From assembly GCA_017163975.1 (NCBI GenBank), contig JAFFSR010000246.1:665501-729500 (forward strand): a DNA stretch of 64,000 nt, written 5' to 3'. Made by a program: the position numbers and the translations under genes. The notes beneath the pieces were generated by a model. It was not told the DNA's origin and ran no database searches. It was given only the letters and a program-made list of their open reading frames with translations. Below, one piece after another: positions 1-11,020 of the stretch; position 1 is the first letter of the stretch; every line of letters starts with the position of its first letter. Source of the DNA: Anastatus disparis. Taxonomy: Eukaryota; Arthropoda; Insecta; Hymenoptera; Eupelmidae.

Positions 1-11
1 ATATCATGTGT

Positions 12-213
12 AACATGGTGGATTTTCCATCCACATGTTATATTTGTATATAGATACCTACTATACCGGCGAAGAGCCTTATAAGTAGGATTTTAACTTG
101 TATATAGCAGTGCGGCATTGGCTCGGTGAATAGAGCTCGTGCCTGGAGTTCCCTAGGAACGGGGTTCGCGCCCGGTGTCCACTTATTTTTCAATCTAAAA
201 AGTCTCATGTTTC
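12..213 (+). repeat. tRNA-like repeat unit, copy 1
   Basis: About 200 bases that recur at 459-660 with few differences. Each copy opens with a hairpin (AACATG/CATGTT arms). At 109-183 it holds a tRNA-like stretch: a GCTC/GAGC D-stem, a box A-like TGGCTCGGTGAATAGAG and a box B-like GGGTTCGCGCCC in a CGGG/CCCG T-arm. The acceptor ends pair only partly (AGTG/CACT) and the anticodon arm is poor. I therefore read it as a tRNA-derived short repeat head and not a working tRNA gene. No target duplication is evident. Confidence 0.55.
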
Positions 214-458
214 AATGCCGCCCAACGAAATAACCCACTGGAGCAACCATAGAGCATTTGAAAAAAATTTAGCATTAAGTTATTAGCATTAAGCAGAGCG
301 AGCAGAGCGTGCAGAGCAAGTAGCAGTAGCAGTTATGACGAAATTATCTGTTCCACCGAAGTACTTTCGTGTGGGGCGAGGGAGAGCAGAGCGAGCAGAG
401 CAAGTATGACGAAATTATCGGTTCCACCGAAGTACTTTCGTGTGGTGGGGGGGATCGT
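214..458. repeat. linker with short direct repeats
   Basis: Separates the two tRNA-like units. A ~42-base block beginning TATGACGAAATTATC and ending CTTTCGTGTGG occurs twice (334-375 and 405-446), each time preceded by GCAGAGC-rich short repeats. No gene is visible. Confidence 0.6.
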
Positions 459-660
459 AACATGGTGGATTTTACATCCACATGTTATATTTGTATATAG
501 ATACCTTCTATCCCGGCGAAGAGCCTTATAAGTAGGATTTTAACTTGTATATTGCAGTGCGGCATTGGCTCGGTGAATAGAGCTCGTGCCTGGAGATCTC
601 GAGGAACGGGGTTCGCGCCCGGTGTCCGCTTATTTTTTAATCTAAAAAGTCTCATGTTTC
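459..660 (+). repeat. tRNA-like repeat unit, copy 2
   Basis: Second copy of the 12-213 unit, 447 bases downstream in the same orientation; its tRNA-like part is at 556-630. The anticodon-arm region differs most from copy 1 (GAGATCTCGAGG against GAGTTCCCTAGG), while the box A and box B regions are unchanged. Confidence 0.55.
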
Positions 661-916
661 ACATGTAATGATAATTTTTTAAATGAGGTAATTTGATGTA
701 TTTTGAAAATTAATATGTTTTTCTTATTAAAAATATTATTGCTTTAATGAAATGAATTTTAATATATTTAATTGTTAACAACCCTGGTAGAAATGTGACC
801 ATTAGAAATGGTGTATATAAAAATTTGAAGTTATTAGTAATAATAATGCCAAAGAAATGGCCATAAAATGTTACAAAAAGCCTTTCCATTTCTACTGGTC
901 TATAACAATTATATCA

Positions 917-1874
917 TATACTAGCATCCCCCATCTCGGCTTCGCCCGCGCAATAGTTGGGCAGAAGTCGGTAGGTATAGAAATAGAATCTCAAAAACTA
1001 TTATTTATTAAATCGTACTCTTACAGGATGATAAAATCAACGTTATTTGTGATTGTGTTAATAAATGAAAAAAAATTTTTTTTTCATATTATTAATGATT
1101 AAAAAATTTGAAAAAAAATTTTTGTATAAAAATGGTTAAGTTTTCTAAACATCAAATTTCTTGAAAAATCTATGAGAAATTGTATTTTGAATAAAATTAA
1201 CGTGATTTGAAAGCGGGTCAAATATCTTATATTTTTTGTTAATATATTTGGAATAAAATTTTTAGAAAATATCGTAAATCATACATAATTATTTGTTATT
1301 TTTAAAATTATTTTATTAACCATGAAGGGTTAAATTCTGATGTATGAGCCAATAAATATTTGAGGAATAAAAAATTTCCTTGAATAAGATATAAAATTTT
1401 GTCTAAAGTTAAAAAAATTGTCTAATTTTTGATTCTGCCTTATGGAATAGGAAAATATTTCATTAAATAATCCGAGGTAATATTACTCTGTGATTAGAGA
1501 ATATGCAATAAAAATTTATTGTGTTGAAGTTACGGAATATCAAAGGTGTATAAGTATTTCTACCGTACCAGTTTAATAAAGTGAAAGACAAAATCGGTCG
1601 CCACCTATTGGGCGACCAAGGAAAGTAGCAAGGATAGAGCATGTTGACCGTAGAACGCCGAAAAAAAGTAGTCCCTATTCCCTACGCGTGAAGATCTAGG
1701 TCTATAATTATTTTATTGCAATTATTGATTGAAAAAGTAGTTATTTATATAGCCTATGACACTCGTCACATTATTAAGAATTCAAATTTAAAATTTGAAA
1801 ACGATCGGTTCAGTAGTTTTTGAGATAATTGAAAACATTCAAACAAACGCTGTTCTTTTATATAATAGTAAGAT
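917..1874 (+). mobile_element. Probable non-autonomous element with conserved ends
   Basis: Starts ATACTAGCATCCCCC followed by a GC-rich stretch (CGGCTTCGCCCGCG) unlike its surroundings. It ends in CGGTTCAGTAGTTTTTGAG, an ACAAACGC tract and TATAATAGTAAGAT. From memory, this pairing of a TACTAGC/CCCGCG head with a TTCAGTAGTTTTTGAG...TATTAGTA tail is shared by many short insect repeats of disputed class (RTE-type or Helitron-like). The interior is AT-rich with no credible reading frame and has a small GGTCGCC/GGCGACC hairpin near 1595. The boundaries are inferred. Confidence 0.4.
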
Positions 1875-2569
1875 AATTGTTAACAATTTTTATATAAATG
1901 ACAATTCATTTAAATACTAACACGTGTACAAATGAAAATGTAATTAAGGTTAAATGGATGTTATTTATAAAAAATTGTTAGCAAGTAACTTTTTAAATAA
2001 TATATTTTCATGAAAACTAATTTAAATACTTTATTCTCTGAATGATAACTGAATAAAATTTTTATTTAATGAATTTAGTTATACAATTATAAATATATAA
2101 TATTTATATAACTGTTCATCAAATAAAATTATTATTTTTTCAATATATATATTAAAAAAGTAATTATTACAATAGATTGTTGTTAAATGAAAATGTTTAT
2201 TTTAATAATTATAGCGTTGAAATTTATTTTGATGAAAATGTTATTTGATTGACATTTACAGTATTATTTTAACTATATTTAAAAAGTTACTTGTCATCAA
2301 CGAAAAAATATATAATTTTTTAAATCAATAATCTAATAATATCAAGAATTTTCTAAAAATTATAATATTTATGATATGCAAACCTTACTTGTGATACACA
2401 CACTTTTTAATATTTGTATCTTATTAATATTTCATATTAGATGTCAAAAGGATTGTTAAGTAATTGCAAATAGTTATTTTATTATTCTGAAATATTTAAA
2501 TTTAAAATTAACTAAAAATGTGTATTTAAATCTTATGGTTTTTTTTATTTAAATTTCGTATTTCATATG
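1875..2569. other. AT-rich spacer, nothing recognised
   Basis: Very AT-rich with only scattered short stop-limited frames. I see no gene, RNA or repeat structure that I can support. Confidence 0.6.
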
Positions 2570-2760
2570 TATACTAGCTCGCCACAGCAGCCCTTTGGGC
2601 CGCTGTGGCTCGCACTTCGGTCCTTTCAGAACTGAGCGACTCTCAGCTCTGAAATGACTTTGGGCCTTGCATCGCGACGCGATGCAAGGCATGCAAAAAG
2701 CTTCGCTTCTTGCATATAAGGCACGACCGAGAACGCTCGCGCTTTGCACTCGCTATTTGA
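2570..2760. repeat. Cluster of GC-rich hairpins
   Basis: A compositional island in AT-rich DNA made of successive perfect or near-perfect inverted repeats. They are CCACAGC.GCCC/GGGC.GCTGTGG (one mismatch, TTT loop), CAGAACTGAG/CTCAGCTCTG, CCTTGCATCGCG-A-CGCGATGCAAGG (12-bp perfect arms, one-base loop) and ATGCAA..GC/GC..TTGCAT. An open frame of 66 codons on the minus strand is a by-product of the composition. The left edge (TATACTAGC) resembles the start of the element at 917. Confidence 0.6.
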
Positions 2761-3077
2761 TATTCAAAGAATATTAAAACAAAACATTTACAAACGCAAG
2801 AGCATTAAATGTTAATCTTATTTTTTTTTCATTGTATATTTTATTGCAACTTTCAACAGGAGGTTTGAATTTATTGTATATATTTAAAAAAACAAATTTA
2901 TAATTATTTAAATTTTTCTTGTGAATTAAGTTGATTGATTTCGAAGAAATTTATGCTATGTGAAAAAGACATATTTTCATGTATACTTTTTAAAGTTTTG
3001 AATAGGATAATCTATCAAAAGTTACAAGTAAAAAAAATTATTTTATAGTTCAGTAGCTTCAAAGTAAAGTTTTGTAT
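2761..3077. other. AT-rich spacer, nothing recognised
   Basis: No reading frame, RNA or repeat that I can support. Confidence 0.5.
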
Positions 3078-3645
3078 AAAGTTTTTATTTGATCTGAATC
3101 ATTCCGACAGATGATGATTCAAAACAATAATACAAATAAATATTGGCAGTTTAAAAAAAAATCGTTTGAGCGGTTGTAAAACAGTTATCCCTTTAGAGGT
3201 TGAAAAAATGATTTTTTGGTGATAACTTGAAAAAAACGAATTTTGAAAAAAAGTATACAAAATAAAATTTATAGAAAAAAATAAGATCCATCTTTTTAGT
3301 ATCATATATATATTTTTTCAAATAATATTTATCAAATTATCATTAAAAAGCCTTCAATTTTAACGTTTTCCATGAACAATCTGAAAAATATTAACTTTAG
3401 ATAAAATGCATGATATAAAAATCATTTATTTTTTTATATTCTATAACTTTTATTCAATATACTTTTTTTAAAAAATCGTATTTTTCAAGTTATTACCAAA
3501 AATCCATTTTTTTGACCATTGAAAAGGCGCATATTTAAAAACGCTTTCAACGATTTTTTTCAAAATAGGAACGTTTACTTATGTTGTTATTTAAAATATA
3601 TCTCCGTTTGAATTATTCAGATCGGATAAAAATTCGTCGAGAAAA
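3078..3645. repeat. Imperfect foldback
   Basis: The left part (TTTGATCTGAATCATTC, then AATCGTTTGAGCGGTTG, then GATAACTTGAAAAA) returns as imperfect reverse complement on the right (TTTTTCAAGTTATTACC, CGCTTTCAACGATTTTT, GAATTATTCAGATCGGAT). The arms are roughly 200 bases around an AT-rich centre. It is compatible with an old MITE or foldback element; no target duplication was identified. Confidence 0.5.
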
Positions 3646-4289
3646 TTCATAAACTTAATTTCTCACACACATACATCCATACATACATTTTAATATACTT
3701 GATTACATTTAGATATACTTGATTTAGAACCTATTTTAACAATACTTTCCTTTCTCCGTGTAGTTGTTGATCCTCGTAAACATCAAATACTGTTTTCGAT
3801 TATTTCATGGTTCGTTATTGAAACACGTGATTAAAAAGAATGAATTCCTATTATATTTTTTTATTGATTCCAATGCAATTTAGTAGAACAAATTCTTAAT
3901 TCATCATGATATGATTTGTATTTAAACAATTTTTATGCGTATTGTAACTTCAATTATTCTTTTTTATAGAAATGGAAAAATTTAATTTAGTACAAAACTA
4001 CAATATCAAAATTCATAAGTAGCGGCAATTCTTTTTTATTTTAAAATTGGCTAATTTATACATAATAATATCATATATGAAAATTCAACCGAGCGACGTT
4101 AGGAGCGAGGTATTTTTTGCTTGTAATTGAATTATTTTGGATACTACTCTTAGACAGTTTAAAATTTTAGTGTGATATAATTTTTTTTGCGAATAAAAGT
4201 TCTTTGCAGGGTTGCAAATATTTAAATCATTTTGAGCTTTGAATAAATTTTAATTCACAAATCCTTCTTGAATTCGTAATTAAAGGTGT
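3646..4289. other. AT-rich spacer
   Basis: No gene is visible. If the gypsy relic that follows kept a 5' LTR, it would lie here, but I could not find matching terminal repeats. Confidence 0.4.
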
Positions 4290-4304
4290 CAAGCAGCTAA
4301 TGGA

Positions 4305-5160
4305 TTGACCGTGGACACGATTATCCGGGCGCTGCCTGCTGCACTAGATGAGGAATTCTATCAGTGGTTTGGAAGGGAAAATAAAAACTGTCATACGTTT
4401 GAAGATTTAGTTAAGGCTTTTCGTTTGCAGTTCTGTATGGAAGATGTTCAGGAGCATTTGAAAGTAGAGATAGAAAGGCGAACTCAAGGTTCTCAAGGAG
4501 ATATTAGCACATATCTCTCTTAACTAAGGGATCTAATGGACCAAATTTGACCGCCGATGACCGTTAAAGAACAATTGAATAGAGCGTATAGCAATTTACA
4601 CTCTAATTATCGACAACGGATTTATCGAGATAAGTTTAGGAGTTTTATGGAATTACAGAATCTAGGTAAAACAGAAGAAACTCGCATCATGGTTAAATAA
4701 AACTGCTCCGATAGCTATCGTTAGTTTCGGAGAAATATCGAATTATGATGACCTCACGCCAATATTAGCCCCCGTTACTATGAACCGCACTAATTTCGCT
4801 TCAGCTAGGCTTCCAGGAGGAAAAGAACCACCTAAAAACGAGAATTTCCAGAATCCTCCAAAACCAGTTAAGAATCAAGGACGACGTTACTCCAGTGGTG
4901 TAGAAAAGAATAACCAGCGTAGCCCTAATCCTCAAGCTCAATTAGCGTATGATAAAAGCCAAGCCAACCTTTAACCTCTGCCAGCGAAAAAGGGTGTTGG
5001 AAGGAAACTGAAGAGCCCGTGCTTCAGATGCGGGGTACTAAGACATTGGGCGAGTGAATGTCCTCAGCGGATGAAGTGCAATGGGGGCGGCCAACCCAAC
5101 GTGCACATAAAAAATTGTGTAAGATGTGCTCAACCGGGAAACAAGCCACGGAGGAATCAT
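4305..5160 (+). pseudogene. gag: gypsy gag remnant
   Basis: The first 72 codons (4305-4523) read as a gypsy capsid fragment with the LPAALDEEF...W..F.R.ENKN pattern, F.DLVKAFR..F and a following RRTQGSQGDISTYL. Decay continues through a Pro/Asn/Arg-rich stretch (4780-4974) to a CX2CX4HX4C zinc knuckle encoded at 5020-5061 (CFRCGVLRHWASEC), followed by a second weaker Cys cluster. Several in-frame stops and frame changes separate the pieces. The role in an intact element would be capsid assembly and RNA binding. No function is expected now. Confidence 0.75.
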
Positions 5161-5439
5161 TAGGAGTCGACGTTTTTTCCCATGTGACGAGTCAGACTCT
5201 GCCACTTCTAACGGAATCAACAACCATACCGGTGAGTTTGAATAATTCTGAAAAGATAGAAATCAATTACCTCGACCATTAGAGGCGGCGCAAAAAATCC
5301 AGAATAAGCGAAATGATAATCTAGATGAAAACCATATATTGCATAGTGCTTGCGGCCTAATCAACAGCAGCAGAATTAGTATCAACCAGTCTTAACCCCC
5401 GATAAATGTTAACAATCCTGATTCAGCCCCCTAAGCAAT

Positions 5440-5923
5440 CTACAAACCGATATCGTTAATACAACAAAGTATTAATGTCATTAGAGAGAATGGATAGTTT
5501 TTAGTATTAACATTGAATGGTCGAACCGTCAAAGATATGCTTGATAATGAATCAGTACATTCGTACCTAGGCATGAACTTATCAGCTGAATGGAAAAATA
5601 AAAGTAGACCGCAGACTATGCAAGTAAGTGTTGCTGCCGGCAGTTCAGTCAATATTGAGGGACTTGTAAATATTACAATAACGATGGATCAAGACTCGCG
5701 AACCTTACCCTTCCATATATCTGAAGGCATTTTATACGAATGCCTATTAGGTATAGATTTCCCGCGTTTAATAAAAATTAGCATTGATTACGAGAACAAC
5801 ACCTGGTGGATCCAAAGAAAAATTCAGCATCAATTTTATCCTTATAATACCGACAATTTTAGCTACACTACTTTAGCTACTCTTAAAAGTTTAATACGCC
5901 CCACTGAAGCTGAGCAGAATTAA
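5440..5923 (+). pseudogene. gypsy aspartic protease remnant
   Basis: A 136-codon frame (5513-5923) lies where protease belongs, between gag knuckles and RT. The start NGRTVKDMLDNESVHSYLG aligns with the retropepsin active-site region, but the catalytic Asp-Thr/Ser-Gly-Ala is replaced by Asp-Asn-Glu-Ser. The later ECLLGIDFPRL matches the conserved C-terminal part of such proteases. With the active-site triplet lost, catalysis is not expected. Confidence 0.65.
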
Positions 5924-6055
5924 ATAACCCAAGTATTGGATGACTTAATTCCACCCATACCAGAAATTTTAGGAGTCACTAATCTAACTACACCTAAAAT
6001 AGATGTTCAAAACCACGAGCCCATTAGACAGAAAATGCGAAGATATTCTCCTTAG

Positions 6056-7339
6056 ATGTTAAAAGTAGCCCAAAAAGAGGTCGACCGTATGCTGCACGAA
6101 AGAATCATAGAACCTTCCAATAGCCCCTGGAATAGTTGCCCCGTTTTTGCTCCTAAACCCAATGGAAAATATAGATTTTGCATTGATTATAGGCAAGCGA
6201 ATGACGTCATAAAGAAGTTCGCTTATCCTATCAAAAATATTGATGGTATCTTTGATGAATTAAGATGTGCTAAATATATTTCTAAATTAAATTTAAGTCA
6301 AGCTTTCCACCAGATACCAATGGATCCTGATAGAAAAGAGATTACCGCGTTTGCAGTCCCAGGCAGAGGCCTACTTCAATTTAATCGTATGCCCTATGGC
6401 CTGACCAACGCTCCCGGTTCCTTCCAAAGGGTCATGCATAATTTAATTAAACCTAGTTGGGAACCATACGTGTTTTCCTATTCAGAAGACGTCATTATAG
6501 CAACTACCACATCCAGCGAACACTGACGATGGTTAAGCAAAGTGTTATTAGCTTAAAAAATAGCAAATTTACAAATCAATAGACATAAGTCAGAGTTTTG
6601 CTGCTCAGAAGTAAAATATCTTGGATATATAGTTAATGAAAATGGTCTAAAAACAGATAAAGAGAAGATTCGCCCCATTTTAGAAAATTCTGCGCCAACT
6701 AATCTTAGACAATTACAAAGATTTTTAGGTATGGTTGGTTGGTTTGCACGTTTTATTCCAAATTTAGTTCGAATGAAAATTCCATTAACTTGTTTAACGA
6801 GAAACGCAACTTGATGTCATTGGCATGAAGAGTAGGAGTTAGCATTTCAGCAACTTAAACAAGCCCTCATTGAAGCACCCGTTTTAGCAGATCCTAATTT
6901 CGATTATCTCTTTATCCTGTAAACGGATACAAGTAACTTCGCCATAGCAGGTGTATTGATTCAAGATATCGATGGAGAAGAACATCCTATTTACTATATA
7001 AGTCGAACTCCAAATCGTACAGAACGTAATTATACAGTATCAGAAAAAGAGTGCTTAGCAATTATTTAGGCCGCTGAACGTCTAAGAGCGTATCACCAAT
7101 GAACTCCGTGAACGGTGATTACTGATCACCATAGCTTGCTATGGTTGAAAAATATAAAAGATGCAACTGGTCGCCTAGCTAGGTGGCATACTAGATTGCA
7201 AGTGTTTGACATAAAACTAGTGCATCGCCGATGTATTCAATTAAAAGTACCAGATGCTCTATTAAGAGCACAAGAAAGTATGGTAAATATACCCTCTTTA
7301 GCACCTATTGATACGAACGATAATTGGTATCGTAGATAG
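6056..7339 (+). pseudogene. pol: gypsy reverse transcriptase and RNase H remnant
   Basis: The frame 6056-6526 contains the fingers and palm: SPWNSCPVFAPKPNGKYRFC, YPIKNIDGIF, the motif A region KLNLSQAFHQIPMD, the RMPYGLTNAPGSFQ motif B and the motif C region SYSEDVIIA. Two catalytic positions are changed: Asp to Asn in motif A and the first Asp of the YxDD box to Glu. Stops interrupt the connection. A degraded RNase H follows (TDTSNFAIAGVLIQD near 6930, then TDHHSLLWL at 7118). It is clearly homologous to gypsy pol and clearly inactive. Confidence 0.88.
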
Positions 7340-7673
7340 AAAAGAAATGGTCAAGCAATTTCCTACAAAATACCCTGATTTTATAATAGAAAATGACCTC
7401 CTTTATTTTCATTACCCAAATGATAACATAGACCCTATTATCCCTGACTTAGATGCCTGAAAATTAGTTCTCCCCTTTGCTGATCGTGAAAAAGCCCTTT
7501 TTGAAGCTCATAATACTCCTAAAGCAGGTCATATGAGAATGGAGAAAACCTTTGCTCATTTAACTACTTATTATTACTGGCCTGGATATTAATACGACAC
7601 TTGTCAATATATAAGAGCATGCCAAGAGTGCCAAGCTCATAAACAATCTCAACAGGCTCCAGCTGGCCTAATA
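7340..7673 (+). pseudogene. gypsy integrase N-terminal zinc finger remnant
   Basis: After RNase H the plus strand reads through a broken linker to an HHCC finger: EAHNTPKAGHMRMEKT, YYYWPGY and CQECQAHKQ. It ends abruptly at QQAPAGL where a foldback arm begins. The catalytic core with its DDE residues is missing altogether. In an intact element this finger would help bind LTR ends. Confidence 0.8.
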
Positions 7674-7786
7674 TTATACTAATATCTAGCGGGGGCTACT
7701 ACTTTTTTCTTGCTACAACGGATGGTTTTTATGTGAATGATAAAAAACTCTATTGGACAAAGACAGATAGTTCGGCCACCTCTTAA
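7674..7786. mobile_element. Single arm of a TTAA-flanked foldback
   Basis: 113 bases closely match the right arm of the foldback at 30317-30696: ATACTAATATCTAGCGGGGG, AAAGACAGATAGTTCGGCC and a terminal TTAA at 7783. Only one arm is present, and it sits exactly where the gypsy integrase core should be. Confidence 0.75.
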
Positions 7787-8440
7787 GAGAATTTAGCTTC
7801 GCTCTTAACACTATAGTATATTCGTCCACTAAATTCACTCCAGCTTTCTTAAATATAGGTCACAATCCTATTCCTACCATCCTTTTCCGCAAATCCATAG
7901 ACAATCCAAAACCAATTGAGCAAAGAAGCATCGCAGAATGGGCTGACAGAGCAATAGGATTACCTATGATACATGATTTAGTTGAAAGATATGCAGATAA
8001 TCAACTGTTCGTCAAACTAAATATTATAATAAGAATCGATGGCATGTAACGTTTGAACCAGGAGATCTAGTAATTCGTAGAAATCATGCATTATCTTCGG
8101 CTATTGACAAATTTGCTGCAAAGTAAGCGCCAAAATTCATTGGCCTGGCCAGAGTTATTAGAGTATTCTCACCAGTAGTATACCTAGTGGAAGACGTCGA
8201 TACCAAGCGACAAACTAAAGTTTTTGTCAATGATCTCAAAAGATATATTCCACCGAGACAACCACAAAATTCTAACATCTCACCATTACTTTCAAAAGAT
8301 GAAACGAAACAGGCCAAACAACCTGCATCAAATGAGGAGAACAGTCCGTACAGGACCAGGTAGAGGGACCTACAACGACCTCGCATTTTACTTGGTCCAG
8401 GAGGAGCCAAACGCGGTCGTGGACGACCTCCTAAATTGAA
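7787..8440 (+). pseudogene. gypsy integrase C-terminal remnant
   Basis: Downstream of the foldback arm the plus strand resumes in integrase: LNTIVYSSTKFTPAF near 7800, then PGDLVIRRNHALS and KFIGLARVIRVFSPVVYLVE near 8055-8190, and VFVNDLKRYIPPR by 8260. This is the GPY/F-type C-terminal part that follows the catalytic core. Several stops and frame changes are present. A run of short open frames on both strands from 8224 to 8727 is a by-product of GC-richer decayed coding sequence. Confidence 0.7.
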
Positions 8441-8620
8441 GGTGCCGTCGAACGAGGGCATGTATGAGGGGAGCTCGCCACTTATGCGACGCAAAAGATA
8501 TGCTAGAAGAGCCTGCGCCAATTCCACCACGCCTCCAAGAAAAAGTTGAAAACGAGTCGGTGAACTCCACCACCCCGCCAACAACACCTCTGTCCCACCC
8601 AGCTCCTGCACCCCAAGTAT

Positions 8621-9180
8621 CTTCCTTTAACCCCTTCTAATACATTACCCCCTATCTCCCCTGTCTCCTTTACAAGCAGTCTTGTAAAGGAGACCATCCA
8701 ATCCATCCTTCCCTCACTTGCAGCCATTGATCTCTTCCAGCTTCCTTCACAAAAACCTTCTCCTATTCCTTACGTTCACCCTTGTCATCAAATCACCCTA
8801 CCAACCTAAGCATCACCACCACTTCTAGCTACATTGACACCCAACCGTGAACCCAGTACATCCCACGAACCCTTATCCTTGATCCCTCCCTGCATGTCCC
8901 TAGAAATATCCCCTAAGCCCCCTTCCAGCTCCTAACCCTCATGCCCATGCAGCTTCACCGCTACGTCCGGTAGCCAATACTGAAAAGCCAACCTGAGAGA
9001 CTGGAGCAGCCCAACCTCGTTGTTGGAACTGTGGTCATCCTAACCACAGTTGGACAACGTGCCTGGCCTCAAAAAGACTACTTTGTAGAGATTGTGGTCA
9101 ACCTGGGTTATCTAAACCAGAGTGCCCTAAATGTTACGCAAAGTGTGTGAATAAACGCCGTTAAGGCTACATTACCAACT
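8621..9180 (+). pseudogene. Second double zinc-knuckle module
   Basis: A CT-rich degraded stretch leads to two retroelement-type knuckles at about 9018-9140: CWNCGHPNHSWTTC and CRDCGQPGLSKPEC with a trailing PKCYAKC. It has the same arrangement as the gag knuckles at 5020 but is not a copy of them. It lies 3' of integrase, where gag does not belong, so it probably comes from a second element whose other parts are gone. Confidence 0.6.
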
Positions 9181-9792
9181 ACATAATAGTGTTCAGTATA
9201 AAAAACCTTGATCTTACTCTCATGACCCTTAGAGATATTAAAATGATTTATCATTTTCATAATGCTTCATTGTTACTAACTAAATGTATTAAGAGTCTCA
9301 TAGTCATATTACTAACTTTGATATCATTTACAAAACTTTGTCTTTAAGTCAAAATTATAGCTAAATAAATTGATATCTTATTTTTTTTCTTCCAACTTAT
9401 TAATTTAAATTGGTTCAATTATATTAAATAATTTTAATTATTTTTTTTATGATAATGCATTCAGCTTTACTAGTGCTATGAACGTTTACTTATCAATAAG
9501 AATTAACAATGAAAAATTGCTGCAATAAAAAAAAATAATAATATTAAAATCAGGCTATGCATCGTTATATGCACCAAAGCGTCATCTTCCAGTAAGTAAT
9601 TAGTTTTTCATTTTATTTAAGAATTTTCAACATCACATTGTAATAAAATTTTTTTTGTATAGTATGAGTGATATATGATGTAAGAGCTGGTTATGGATGT
9701 TTTTGATAGCGTAGATTTAAGATTTTTTTGATTGTGAAATTACTTCGGGGTAAGCCAGTCGCAGCGTAAATTTAGCTCCCACACATACAGCG
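9181..9792. other. AT-rich spacer
   Basis: No gene or clear repeat is visible. Confidence 0.45.
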
Positions 9793-10549
9793 TGTTACAT
9801 ATGCATAGTAACATGGCAAATTTATTATGTTACTTGAACCTTGCTTTTATAATACGATAATATATGCGGCAGAAGAAAGACGTTTAATTCGCATGCGGTG
9901 AAGAGAGAGATAACGCCAGTCAAGCTAAAGCCAACCCCAAACCACTAACTATACACGCGTGCACAGCACATCACGATACCATTAGTATAAAGTAAAGCTT
10001 AACCAACGTGGCTAGTCTACGCATAGCCTGACTCTAGCAGTCAAGTAGACGGAAAAGGTATGAGTATAAGGTAGTGCGCATAGCGTACCGCGTAAAGAAG
10101 GAAAATCATCCATGTTGAGATGCTCATTCCTTCTGTCGTTCGCATACAAGTCGATCGACTTGACGTTTTTTGTGCTTGCGCAACCGATTGTACAAAGCGA
10201 AATGAGTCTTATATACCTCTCGTGCTTGCATTTTCTGTGTGAAAAGGAGAGTGTTTATTGCCTGACCGTTTAAAAGCATAATTGCTTGTAATAACCTTGA
10301 TTTCTGTTAAGCTTGAACGATATATACATCGTTATTTTTCTTTGCTTTGTGCGCGTGTGTGCTGGTGACCACGTGCACGGTATTAATTAGTGCGTCCGTT
10401 TTTCTTTCTAGCTTTTGTTCAAGCTAATTCGCTGTGTAGCTTTCAAATAAAATACCCCAAATAAATTAATCAAGCGCTCTCTTTTCGCCGGGTTACTTTA
10501 ATATTAGTACGATTAAGATAACTTACGGAGTCGCGTCCGTTAACGTAGC
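9793..10549 (+). repeat. LTR-like block followed by a primer-binding-like site
   Basis: Begins TGTTACATATGCATAGTAACA (TG start and an internal palindrome). It is GC-richer than its flanks and carries AATAAA signals at about 10447 and 10460. It is followed at 10550 by TGGCGCCC, the first eight bases expected of a Lys-tRNA-type primer site. No second copy exists in the window, so it would be a solo LTR or the end of an element whose partner is lost. The exact 3' edge is uncertain. Confidence 0.4.
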
Positions 10550-10794
10550 TGGCGCCCTTTTCATTGTATGGTTAGAACGTGTATTTCAATAAAATCTGTA
10601 AGTTGTACTTTTTAGCTTATTTTTTTTTGTGTGTATTTGTAGTGTATATATTAAGATAATAATAATACAAATCTAGCTATACATTCAGCTATTCTTGTAC
10701 GGTCACCTGATCCCCATGGCCGTAACAATATATTATAGATAATATGTATTAGTTATATACGTAACTTGAGAGTTCGGAGGATCAATAGAGGCGA

Positions 10795-10870
10795 GACTAA
10801 AGTGCTTGTCGCTTGAGTCGCAGTCAATCCCGAGACTGACTGATGCTCAAGTAACAAGTACTTCAGTCAA
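10795..10870. repeat. Compound hairpin
   Basis: GTGCTTGT..CTTGAG pairs with CTCAAG..ACAAGTAC across ~28 bases that themselves hold CAGTCA/TGACTG. It could fold as one long stem in RNA. No other evidence of a gene. Confidence 0.4.
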
Positions 10871-10974
10871 GCCTGGATTCAGAATCCTTTGTACACCCAA
10901 ATTACGTAGATAAGTTTATGTCGTTGCAGGCCGTATGAGGAACATTAATAATAATTTTTTTAAATTAATGATAC

Positions 10975-11020
10975 ATATTTTATTAAAAATAAGTAAATAA
11001 TGTCATTATTTACTTATTTT
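10975..11020. repeat. Perfect AT palindrome
   Basis: AAAATAAGTAAATAAT and its exact reverse complement are separated by three bases. Confidence 0.6.

Larger units (their letters stand above)
4290..8620 (+). mobile_element. Decayed Ty3/gypsy retrotransposon
   Basis: Plus-strand remains in canonical gypsy order: gag with zinc knuckles, protease, reverse transcriptase, RNase H, integrase zinc finger and integrase C-terminus. Stops and frameshifts break every domain, and key catalytic residues are altered. A foldback arm replaces the integrase core. I could not find a matching LTR pair. An LTR-like block lies 1.2 kb downstream (9793), but I cannot show that it belongs to this element. Confidence 0.85.

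Noticed and set aside
2549..2749. 66-codon minus-strand frame rich in Arg/Ser
   Set aside because: It runs exactly through the GC-rich hairpin cluster; composition and pairing explain it better than coding.
8084..8727. Minus-strand frames of up to 175 codons
   Set aside because: They lie opposite a decayed gypsy integrase end and CT-rich tail that read sensibly on the plus strand.
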